The position numbers and the translations under genes are program-made. This document shows, in pieces, positions 10,288 to 20,923 of a stretch of 64,000 nucleotides of DNA (position 1 is its first letter; every line of letters starts with the position of its first letter). The DNA is taken from positions 163,501 to 227,500 of the forward strand of contig JAJGOT010000131.1 in assembly GCA_022457155.1 (NCBI GenBank), read 5' to 3'. This DNA is from Cladopsammia gracilis (taxonomy: Eukaryota > Cnidaria > Anthozoa > Scleractinia > Dendrophylliidae). The notes below the pieces were generated by a model that saw only the letters and a program-made list of their open reading frames with translations, was not told the DNA's origin and did not search any database.

Positions 10288-13200
10288 TTAAATGTTCAAA
10301 ATCCATAAAAGCGACTCATTCTCATCATCCACAGCTGTCACAAGTGGGAAAGAAAGGCAATTAAGTGCAACAGTCTTCATTTCAAATAATGTTGTGTCAA
10401 CATAGTACAGAAGGCTCTCAAGGTCTTGTTTGCATGATGTGTAAAGTTTCATGGTCACAAATTCACTCTCCTTGCCAGAAAGCTGATCATGCAATGTAAT
10501 GAAATGAATTATCCTTCCAATTTGTGCCTTGTCTCCACAATTGATATTCACTACCGAAGAGACAACAGCTCCAGAATCCAGTGTGAAGGATTTCAACACT
10601 GATGTCTTTCCATGCAGTTGCTTCTCCATGGAAAATGTTCGCTTAACATGTTGCTCGCTGTCGGTAGCCAAAGAAAAGGCACCACAGCCCACCAGGTCCT
10701 CTGTTTCTTGTTTAGTTAGTTGATACTGATTGGAAGGGGTTTCCTTGGTGTCTTTTTCAGTATCCAAATCCAAAGGCAAAAGGCGTCCTGAAAGTTTCAT
10801 GTACTGTACCCAATCAAATAGCTGATAAAAAAAAAAATAACATGATTAAATCATCTTAAAATTATCCACATTTGGTGCCTAATAACAAAAGAAAACTCTT
10901 AAAATATAAAACTTTGCTGGCTAAATATTGTAACATTAAGTTATTCTGCAACCAATATTTTAAACTAGTTAAATGAATTGAAACCATCATTTATTCGTCT
11001 CTTTTAGCTAGGGATGGACCATTATTTGTTTCTTCCATCCCTTTCCTTTTGTGAATTTTTATTAATAAATCAGGGCTGTCACTAAGATTTCAAGTTACCG
11101 GGTATATGCAATTAGTAAGCGGGGAATTCAACAGCTAGGAAGTTCTTTTGTTTTTTTTTTCTTTTGTTACCTATGCCAAAGTAGCCGGGCTCATGCTCAT
11201 AGAAGCCGGGGGAAATCCCTGGCCCTTGATGACAGCCCTGATAAATACATTACATGTGTGTATTTATTTGCAGCTTTAATTTGACTGTGTTTACAAACAT
11301 GAAGAAACCCTAAAAGCTTGTTTTTTAGAAGGAAGTGTTAATTAATGGAAAGGGGCACTCAGTCAAGGGAGGGGTCCGTTATGAACAAAATACAGTAAGC
11401 AATCTCACACGTATGTTATCCAAACTTATACATATATACTGAGTAAGCAGTTCTTTTGGACTCACTCTGTATGTTTCCATAACAGTAGCTTCTGGAAAAC
11501 GGCGATTTTTGACCCTCTGACAGATCCAACTGTTGAATCGTTCATAGCAATACATCCACCAACTGTGGACTGGGCCTTGTTGCTGAATCCCATTTACAGA
11601 ATGGCGCAAGATGTGAAGACTTATGGTCTAGACAAAGAATCATCATGTAATGTACAGTGTAAGTAACATGTGGTCTGAACATGCTCAGAGAAACATAGTT
11701 TCTGATATATAATATATAATCCACTGGCAACAGTACAGTGCCACATTGCAATATTCTCTGTTTAGTTTATTTTTCATGCACACCCGTTTGTAATTTAAAG
11801 CTTTTCTGGAGGACATGCATCTTATTCTTTATTACAAAAGGTACAGTAAACACCCACATAAAAGAACAAGTGGATTAAGAACCCTCAGGCTGACATTTGG
11901 TCAATAAACCACCATACGTATATAATATAAAACAGTTGGGCTGATCTAAGTATGTGTGCTGGACCATTACAAACACATGTTACAGTATTTCACAGAAGGG
12001 ATTGGAGTTGCTCGAGTACAGGCTGATTTTCTGGTTTCCTGTTATAAAACAGTGATTGCATAATATTTAACCTCTCAGTAATCTTGATCACTGTACCTCC
12101 ATTTCCAGAAACAATTTTAAGAACCTTTCAATAACATCTTTAGCCTGATTTCTCACTAAGCACCCAATATATTATAAGAAACGCATCAGCCTGCTGTACC
12201 CCCAAATCACTTGTTTTTTATGCAGGTGTTTACTGTATTAGAGAAACCAATAGCCATTAGTACAGTGTAAGTATTTCTCAAAAAAGTGGAAAGAGAGTAA
12301 TGTTGACTTTTGATTATGTAATGATTACTACTAAAGTACCTGAATACTGATAGGGAAGTCACGTTCTAACTGTGCACAGACTTCATTTACTTCCTTTTCC
12401 AAGGCAGGCAAGTCATGCAAGTCCTGAGTGTCACTACAAATCTTCTCAAGAACATCCAAGAGGCGGAAGAGTGAAATCCTTTGGTTTCGTCCAAGAAGGC
12501 CTCTTAAGCAGAACTTTAAGATCCCATCTGTGGCAAGCTATCACAATATGTTATAAAGAATAACAGTCAAACCCCACTTTTCAGCCTACTCTGTAGCTAC
12601 ATGTAGTAAGTAACCACCTTACTTTTCTAGTCAGAAAAGTTTTGTCACAACCTTTCTACCTCTTTTAAGCTGCCACAACCAGTTCTTAGGACTGGTGGTT
12701 TAAAAATTTATATAAAAAAACATTTTTCATCTCTGGAAGGAGATCAATGAACATAATTTCACACACACATGTATATTCAATATACATGTTCACAAACAGC
12801 TAACACACGTTAACAATATATATCATAAGTCAAAAGATGTAACTTATGTTTCATTCACTACATGTACAGTAGACAATCAAAACCTAAAAAAAACTGCAGC
12901 TCAGGACTGTGTAAATGTACACACAATGGCCACCTTCTATTTGGTAGATACTCAACATTACTTAGCACATATATACAGTACATATACATAATTATACAGT
13001 ACAAATTTTTTTGTACCTGTTTCCAGTCATGTGATTTGAGGTATGGTTTCTTACAGAAGAAAGCACATGGCTTCCAGCCATAACCTGAGGGCACGCACAC
13101 ATTTAGTGCACGCTTATCAGCCAGTTTGAGGTCAGCACTAGATAGACGGAATGGGGCAGCAGGTAGCATGATTTTCTCGCTCTTTGATTTGCCTCTTTTT

Positions 13201-16200
13201 CTCGCTGTTTGTTCTGTTTTGGTTTTGTCATCTAGAAAACAATAAAATAATGATAAAACAGATCAGACCATTAGAAAAACCTTAATGTTTTTTACTTTGC
13301 AGATGGATTTAAACATTCTGAATTGAGCCGTTTTGCTTTGTAAACTTCAGTGCAATACAAGAAAGCAAATACAGAAAGCAAATTTGTTGTGTGAATGTTT
13401 TCATGACTAAGTTGAAACCGAAAAAGGAAGTTGCCCACCCAAATACTGTTGTTCAATTGGAAACAACATCAGAGGTTTTTAAAGGTTTTTTGACTGGAAA
13501 GTCACCTTCAAATAATGTTAAACTGCAGTAGATCTTTGGATAAAGCAAAAATTTATTGTGTACTTTGTTCATTTCATGAATAAATTTGCAAGTTTTGATT
13601 AATGCGATCAGATGCAATTTGAGGTTCGTGATTATGAAAAATCACACCACTGGCTAGCCACTTTTGTGAGGTACATGTAACTGTATAAAAAATAATAATA
13701 ATGACTTAATTAAACCTAAATTGCAAAAAGGTACTGTTATAATAATGAGGTGGCTATATAAATGTGGCCACTGCAATAAAATGTAGAAACCTACTTTGTG
13801 TGGCCTTTCCAGCTGCTTCAGGCTCATCAACTTGCTTTTCCTGTAGCCAGCATCCTTGAAAACGACCCAACTCCTTTTCTGCCTTTCTAACTTTTATGCT
13901 ATCACCTTTACCAGTAATTAAGTCAAAAAATGTGCAGACAATATTTTTGAGGTCATGCATCAGGTCAGGAAAAGCTTGATTTGGCCTGTCATGGTTGGGC
14001 AACAACATGAAACAGTTGACACCTCGTGATCCAGTAGCTTTAGCGACATTACTGGCTTGAGCTTTGTTTTTTGCTCTGTTGTGGGCAACTGAATTCCAGA
14101 GAATATCATTGATATTGGCTTCTTCTGGTTTGGACCTTTTTTCTGGTTTGGAATCTGGAAAGGACTTTTTCTTTTTACGCAACGGGTGATCCTCACTAAG
14201 ATAGCGTCTGTTTTCCAGATAGACTACCTTGTCCAAAGAAGACACATATTGGCCTAGAAACAAACAAACAAAGGAACCTTTGTACACTGCATGCATTTAA
14301 TGACATTTTGGCCACAATATTCAATATTCATTTCATTCATTGGTTAGCTTTATATTAAGTACTGGGCTTGTCAGATCAAATTATGACTTACATTTGAGGA
14401 CTGAAAAAAATAATTACTCACCCCATAAAATTCCAAAAAACTGAGATGCAAAACTCCTTCCTCCCCTTTAATGAACTTAGCTATTCACTTCTGACATCCA
14501 TTTGAACACTAGAAATTGATTTGTGTTTCATATTGGCATGGTATATGTTATGTAGTTTGAATTTTACCAGTAACCTGATGTTCTGACAACACATAAAACC
14601 CAAATATCAGTCAAATGTAAAACTCTGTCCAAGAATTACCTTCCCCTAAAATTAATAAGTCCACCCAACATCTTCTCAACAGAAATAACCCAGAGCTGGT
14701 ATAGAATAATGTACCGGTCAAATCGAAGCATCAACTCCACCCCCGCCCCGCCCCACCCTCCCTTACGGCATACCTCGGGAAGGAAATTTGATAATCTAAG
14801 TTTTCCAGGGGACGGGGAATTTAATTGATTTCCTGTGACATGTCTCCCCTGCACGAGGCATGCTGGAAATCATGGCAGAGGTGGACATGGTGAAGTGCTG
14901 TATAGAAGATTTTAAAGGAAAAAATTGTGTGTACGTGGCTGAATGGCTGAAAAGCCAAAGCTTGCATAAGCTTTGCGCTGTATTTAAAGGCATTTGAAAT
15001 GTTTTTTTTATCATGCTTTGAATATGAATGTATTGTTGTGTTTACAATATTAAATAACAAAGGTCAATTACTTTAACCAGCTGCATGTATTTATGCATAT
15101 TTTAATACATGATTTCAGTGAAAAGGCATGAATGTCTTCAAATGTAGTAATTTAAGTAGGTGGAGTGATTTAATAGGAAGCTTTAGATGTTGCATGATTT
15201 GCGGTATAAAAGCTGTGCATTCAGAGTGTTGTATATGTTGTGGGTCAAAATTTTCCTTGGTTCAAATTTCATTTTCCTTTGTTTTTGGCTATGGTAATGT
15301 GTGATAATGAGTTTTAAACAAGTTTAAAGGAAAATGAAATTTGAACCAAGGAAAATTTTGACCCACAACACATACAACACACTGAATGCACAGCTTTTAT
15401 ACCGCAAATCATGCAACATCTACAGCTTCCTATTAAATCACTCCACCTACTTAAATTACTACATTTCATACATTCATGCAATGATTAAAAGCTTATAGAA
15501 TAATAAGTACAAAATTAAAAAATTATGATGTCTATTGAAACCTGTCTGCAGACTCGGCATCAGGAGCACTGGAAAGCTACATGGTTAAAGGAGTAATATG
15601 GTCACATATTACATGTACTTTCCCAGGGGTGGCGGCATTTGATCATCTAGATTGGAGCGTTTGAATGCCTTTTTGGATTGGGGAGGGTGGAATTTGAACA
15701 CTAATTTTCTACAAATTCAAATGCCCAAAGGGGTTGCCTGGGGAAGGGGGGGGGGGGGGGGCGTTGGGGGGGATGTTGAAGCTTTGATTTGACCGCTTCA
15801 CAAGTTTGCAATAGTATCATCCAGCTGTTATCATTTTGTCGAGGTATTCAGGGTTCTCCCTAAATTTTAGCTCAGCAGGTAAGGGATTTTTGCTAAGCGG
15901 TAAAGGGTAAACTGTGTGTCTTAAAAATTTTCCGGGGGCAAGTGGTTACGGGCGGTAATAAGTGCTGCTTCTTCAAACGGTAAATTTTACCGGTTACCGC
16001 CTGATAAGGAGAACCCTGGGTATTTAAAAAGTTAACCATTGATAAGATAATGAGTAATGATGGCAACATGGTTCACTTTTTAGTTTTATATTGATCAGGT
16101 TGCCTTACCTCTAATCTCACACCACATGCAACCTTGTAAGGCAGCCTGGGCTGCTGCTGTAAAAACCTTTCCCAGACCAGGATAGTCAAGAACATAACTC

Positions 16201-17606
16201 ATCAGGGCAACTCTGAATGTAAATGAAGCATTTCTGAAGGCATCAAAAAATGTAGCACCAGAAAGTTCCAGAAATTCATCTACAACTATTTCCAGGTATG
16301 GATCAAGGTGTTTTGGCTCTTGGCCATCTGTTTGAGCTGGAACTATACCAGCTAGCATGATATTCTCAAACAGATTGCGTACGTTCCTAGGTAGGTTAAG
16401 GAGAGTAAGCATAATTGGCCACATGGAGTAAGTGACCTTGTTGCTGCTAAACGGATTGACGCCATCAGTGGAAAGTTGTAACAGCATTCCTCGGAGATCG
16501 CCATTGCAGACTCCTTCCTCAGAGAAAGCTTGTTTCCAGGAAGGGGAATCATGAATGTCACGCATAATGGAAGGGTCTTCACACGCATCACGATCATCAG
16601 CATGGCTCTGAATGACTTCTGAAATACTTGCGCTTCCAAACATTCTTCTCCAACGAGGTCCAAGAGGAAAATAAAGGAACCTTCTTCTAGCACTCTTGTT
16701 GGCCCAATATCGATTGGATCCGCAAACAGGACACTTTTGCAGCTTTGAATAATCGTATCTACCAGTCTTGCGAAAGATGACACAGTCATTCGGACAAACA
16801 TGGTAACATATTGTCGGAAGCAGAAATGGCTTGACAAAGTTGTACGCTGCATCATACGACCCAGGAAGGTTATTTGGCTGTGGCAACAAACGCTTCTTCA
16901 ATCGCAAAAGATCTGATAAGGCACTTTTGCTTGTTGATGGGTGTTCAGTAAACCACATAAAATAACTCGCTAATGCTTGAAGAACAGTGACATCACTATT
17001 TTCAAAAAGAGGAATCTTGGCATTTTCGCTGTCATAAATGTCGTGTTCCATTTCAAGGTCACAGTCTTTGTAAGAGCTACTATCAGAAGGTAAAGATTCA
17101 TTACTCCCACTATCGTCGCTTAACGTGGCTAAATCATGTTCTATCGAGACTTCATTGTCACTTGATGACTGTGAACTCGTAATGTCGATTTCGTTTTGAA
17201 TTATTTCGCTATCACTTTGCTCACTGATACTTGTCGAATCTATCCGACGTCGTTTGAAATCTTTACCGCTGTTTTCCTCACATGAATCTGATAGTTCCGC
17301 AAATGAATCATGTCTGTAATCGTTCGACTTGGCCAACAATTCATCCTCGCTCCCGCTTTCAGATAACTGATTATCATGATCACCTGCATACTGGCCAAAC
17401 ACTTCTAGATGCCTCTTCACGATCTTACTTGATTGGGTGCATTCGGATTTGCAATTTTTACAAGGACAAAGATTGCCTTTGCTCCTAGTTCTCTTTGCCG
17501 TACTTGCTTTCTCGATTATGTGCTGCTCAGCGTATGGCATCTTCCTCGCTCGTCGTCGTTGAAAGTCGTCCGCGTTGCAACCTCGAATGCACGGTTGCAT
17601 GGTCAC
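10288..17606 (-). CDS. CACTA (EnSpm) transposase, 6 exons, 1,021 residues
   Basis: Exons: 17606..16109, 14253..13795, 13231..13017, 12537..12340, 11627..11466, 10821..10288. Lengths 1498, 459, 215, 198, 162 and 534 sum to 1,022 codons including stop, and each junction keeps frame at a GT donor and AG acceptor. Seen: a Cys cluster CPCKNCKSEC (about 47-56), an acidic Ser-rich linker (95-200), two zinc-binding pairs CPNDC and CPVC (271-295), then FPLGPRWRRMF, STDGVNPF (380-386), LPRNVRNLFEN, CMWC and DLMHDLKN (about 596). The D in STDG and the D-x-M-H motif match conserved positions of the Transposase_21/TnpD family. The C-terminal part has WWMYCYERFNSWI, also typical. It should act in the nucleus, cutting at the CACTA ends. 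M23 (MPYAEQ) is an alternative start. Introns carry MITEs at 11071, 15122 and 15849. Confidence 0.9.
11071..11240. mobile_element. MITE with CAGGGCTGTCA termini, 170 bp
   Basis: Terminal inverted repeat CAGGGCTGTCA/TGACAGCCCTG, flanked by ATAAAT on both sides (11065..11070 and 11241..11246). It lies in the intron between transposase exons 5 and 6. Ends look hAT-like, but the duplication is 6 bp. Confidence 0.8.
15122..15480. mobile_element. Nested hairpin MITE, about 360 bp
   Basis: Outer arms pair TAGTAATTTAAGTAGGTGGAG with CTCCACCTACTTAAATTACTA and extend through GCATGATTTGCGGTATAAAA. The inner hairpin (about 15236..15371, GTTGTGGGTCAAAATTTTCC and its complement) belongs to the same family as 20918..21050. 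Lies in transposase intron 1. Confidence 0.75.
15746..15761. repeat. Poly-G run, 16 bases
   Basis: Uninterrupted G tract in a G-rich stretch of transposase intron 1. Confidence 0.85.
15849..16018. mobile_element. MITE with CAGGGTTCTCC termini, 170 bp
   Basis: Terminal inverted repeat CAGGGTTCTCC/GGAGAACCCTG with GGTATT directly repeated on both sides (15843..15848, 16019..16024). Internal GCGGTAA and ACGGTAAATTTTACCGG motifs. Lies close to the donor end of transposase intron 1. Confidence 0.8.
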
Positions 17607-18090
17607 TAGTTACATATTGACCTTTCGTTTACCATATACGGTGCGTACACAGGAAACCCGAGCGCTTTTTAATATGGTTGCGTATGTGCGAGTCTCGGGT
17701 TTCAAAACTTTTGGCGCATACATACATATCAAAACCGCACAGTCAAACCGACTTCATTCTGATGCTGATCCCTTGCAAAACGACGAAAGAAAGACACGAC
17801 CACAAAGGTATTTCGTTTTTAATTTTTTATTTCAAAATACATAAGTTTTTATAGCGATATTTAAAGCTTTAAAGCTCTGATCTAGCTATAAAGCGGTCGG
17901 GTTCCCTGAGGTGCATGGAATCGAGTCGGTGATCAGTTGTCGGTAAATTGACCCCACCTTTACCATATATGTAATACAATCAGAGCTTCAAAACGAACGG
18001 CGCCAAAAGTGTAGTGTTCGTGGTTCCTATCACTGATCTCTATATACTTCGATCTAAAAGAATCGTTTTCGTGGCTTTTTTCATTTTAAA
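17607..18090. promoter_or_regulatory. Divergent promoter region of the two CACTA genes
   Basis: 484 bases separate the two outward-facing start codons. TTTGGCGC at 17710..17717 and its complement GCGCCAAA at 18000..18007 match the E2F-type consensus TTTSSCGC and lie in mirrored positions. The region is richer in CpG than its surroundings. A TATA element is not evident. Confidence 0.5.
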
Positions 18091-20886
18091 ATGGCAGATC
18101 ACGAGCAAGCCGTAATTTCCGAATTTCTCGCTTTGTTGAAAAGAAACCCAAATGCGTTGTCCAGCGTTTTGCAAACGACACAGGCAGCGATTACCTCCAA
18201 CGAGCAAACGGATGCGTCGAACCCATCAGCAAGCACGAGCTCTAGATCTAGTTTACCCACTTCTGACGAAGAGTCTCCACAGGACAGGGCAGTCGACATC
18301 GTTTCCACCGCTTATAGCGCAGAAGATCTGCTGGCAAAACGAGGGGCAAAGGGCAAAGGATCGAAAGCCCAACAAACATTTAGGGTAAGTCGAATCTTAT
18401 ATTTAGCCATTTTATAACAACTTGCATTGAGACAACCGAATAATTATCTCGAAAGATCTTGAAATGCATATATTTTTCTCGTGTTCTTTTACTCGTACAC
18501 ACCAGCTACACGTATTCTTTACACATAAATTATGTAATTAACTTACTCTCAGCTCTAGCGCGGATCAATCGATGACATGCATGCACTCCGATCGAATCGA
18601 TCTGCAAAATAACACTTTTTGGTCATGAATATGCATTCAATGTAATGGAGAAAATTGCTATTGTGGCTATTGTTGACTTAAAATTAAAGTGTGAGTGATT
18701 TGGCGGTGATACAGAGGTGCATGAAGCCAAATGACGCTTTTCTTCGTTCAACACACTAATCTCGATCGGTTGGCAGTTGCCTTCATGCGATCAGTATAAA
18801 CTTCCAACGATCCCACGCGCGCAAACTGATGCTCATTCATCAAATCTTCGGGTAAACACGCTCAAATGCATGGGAAGAAACGTCCAGCGTATTTAATGGC
18901 TTTTCCTTTTCTTTTCCCAACTTGGAATTAAAGCTGTTTGTTTCATTATTTAAGCTTATACGCTAAAATGTCGATCTGCTGCACGTTCGTTGGATTCGCG
19001 TTTTAAAAAGCGCGGGAATATTGAGTTAATAAGTACGCGTGCGTAGTAGAACTCGATCTAGAAAGCCTGTAAGCCTGCAGTACAGTGTGGGACAAGGTTT
19101 TGAGAAATAACATTTCGGGGGTAAGATTGTGCATGTGCATTGTGTGGCAGTTAGCAGCTAGGCTTCACAGGAAAAAAAGAAATCAAATTTTAACACTTTT
19201 AATGATATGGCTTCCCACTACCCGCTGAGTTCATCTTTGTCTACAATTGTTTACAGTTTGTGTTGAGGGAATCTGCAAAGAAATGTGGTCTATGGGAAAA
19301 ACCTCCTCTCATTCGAGAGATCAGCTGCAAAACCCTTGAAGTTTTTACTAAAAAGGTAAAGACAGGATTTCATGATAATCTTCACTTACATGTACCATAC
19401 TTAAAGGAACTGTGTCGTCACGGATTTTAGCAAAATTTTTAGAGACACGAAATACACAAGAAGGTACGGAATTTAAACTATAACGCTTGGGAGATTAGCT
19501 TATATTTGTTTATAATGATCGAAGCTATGCGTCACTTAGATCCACATAAGTAAGCTTATTTCTTCGCTATTATTAAGTTTCATAGCGAGTATTTTGCAAT
19601 TATAAACTCAGCCGTGACACAGTCCCTTTAATTATTTTAAACTATTCCTGTCATTTATGGTTTTATTATATTCCACCTTTAATTCTGAACCGATTGCTTA
19701 ACAGTTAACTTAATCTACATTCTAGTGTCGCAAAAAAACATAAAAGAAAAACGAGGCAATAGCTTTTATTGTTGCAATATGTACTTGTACTTTCTGGCTG
19801 TGGTCAACGTGCATACATTGTACAAGTTAAAATAATTAAAAAAAAAACTTTCAATATTTTCTACAAATTATAAGATAATTAGATAACAATGACTTTCATG
19901 TTTAAAGGTGATCAGTGCACTTCCCCAACTGGAAGGCCATGCCCACAACATCAGGAGGAGGCTTTCTGAAAGTTTGATTTACAGAAGAAATCAATTAAAA
20001 AATACAAAATTTTGGAAGCGTGCTTTAAAGGTAATATTTTAATTGTCATTTTATCCATGGAAAGATTAATCTGTACTTATTAGATGGAATGAAAAACAGT
20101 CTATTTATATAAGCTACATGTAGTACAGTACATACATCTAGTTATTGACACCCTTAATAATTCATCTGTTGACTCACAGTTGGTAGAATGTCACATGGTC
20201 AGTTAGACAATACTTGTGGATTTAAAAAGGGGTAAAGTCTGCATTCGGGCCTACTGGCCTATCAGTCTAGAGTTTATGACTTAGTTTCTGTTTCAGCATT
20301 AAATTCGCCATTACCCATTGATACACCCAAGTGGAGGTGAAGACAGAAACTATGAGAGTTATGTGGGTTGCCAGAGAATGCAATGGACACTCTCCTGTGC
20401 TCGAACCTGGACTGCTTGATCCGGAGTCCAGCATGCCAACAATTATGCCCCCTCCCCCTCCCCCCCCAGTGGATTAAACCTTTACCTTAATATTCTACTT
20501 AATAAGTGCGGTCTGGCTTCAAAAGAACTGTTATTTTTTTTTTAGATTGCAATCTCATAAAACCAGTTGGAAAATTAAATAATACACTACATACAGTGCA
20601 TGTAGGTTTAAATTAAATGTTAATATTATATTATTGGCTGTTCATGTCCAGGAGCAATGCAACCAATTGATCACCTTATATAATGTATTTGTAAGTGTAT
20701 TATGTATATTTGTTTGTGTTTGTATATACCTAATTCAATAAAGGTTGCTTTGGTCATTGGTAATTGGGCATTGGGAAGCTATTGTTTGGCGGTCACTCAA
20801 GCGAAGCATTGCATTGTGTTCTGTATGCTAAATGCTAATTCCCAATTACCAATGACCAACTGCCAAAGCAACCTTTATTGAATTAG

Positions 20887-20923
<37 letters not shown>

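Noticed and set aside
16352..16855. 167-codon minus-strand frame inside transposase exon 1
   Set aside because: Overlaps the supported transposase frame in another register; no motifs of its own.
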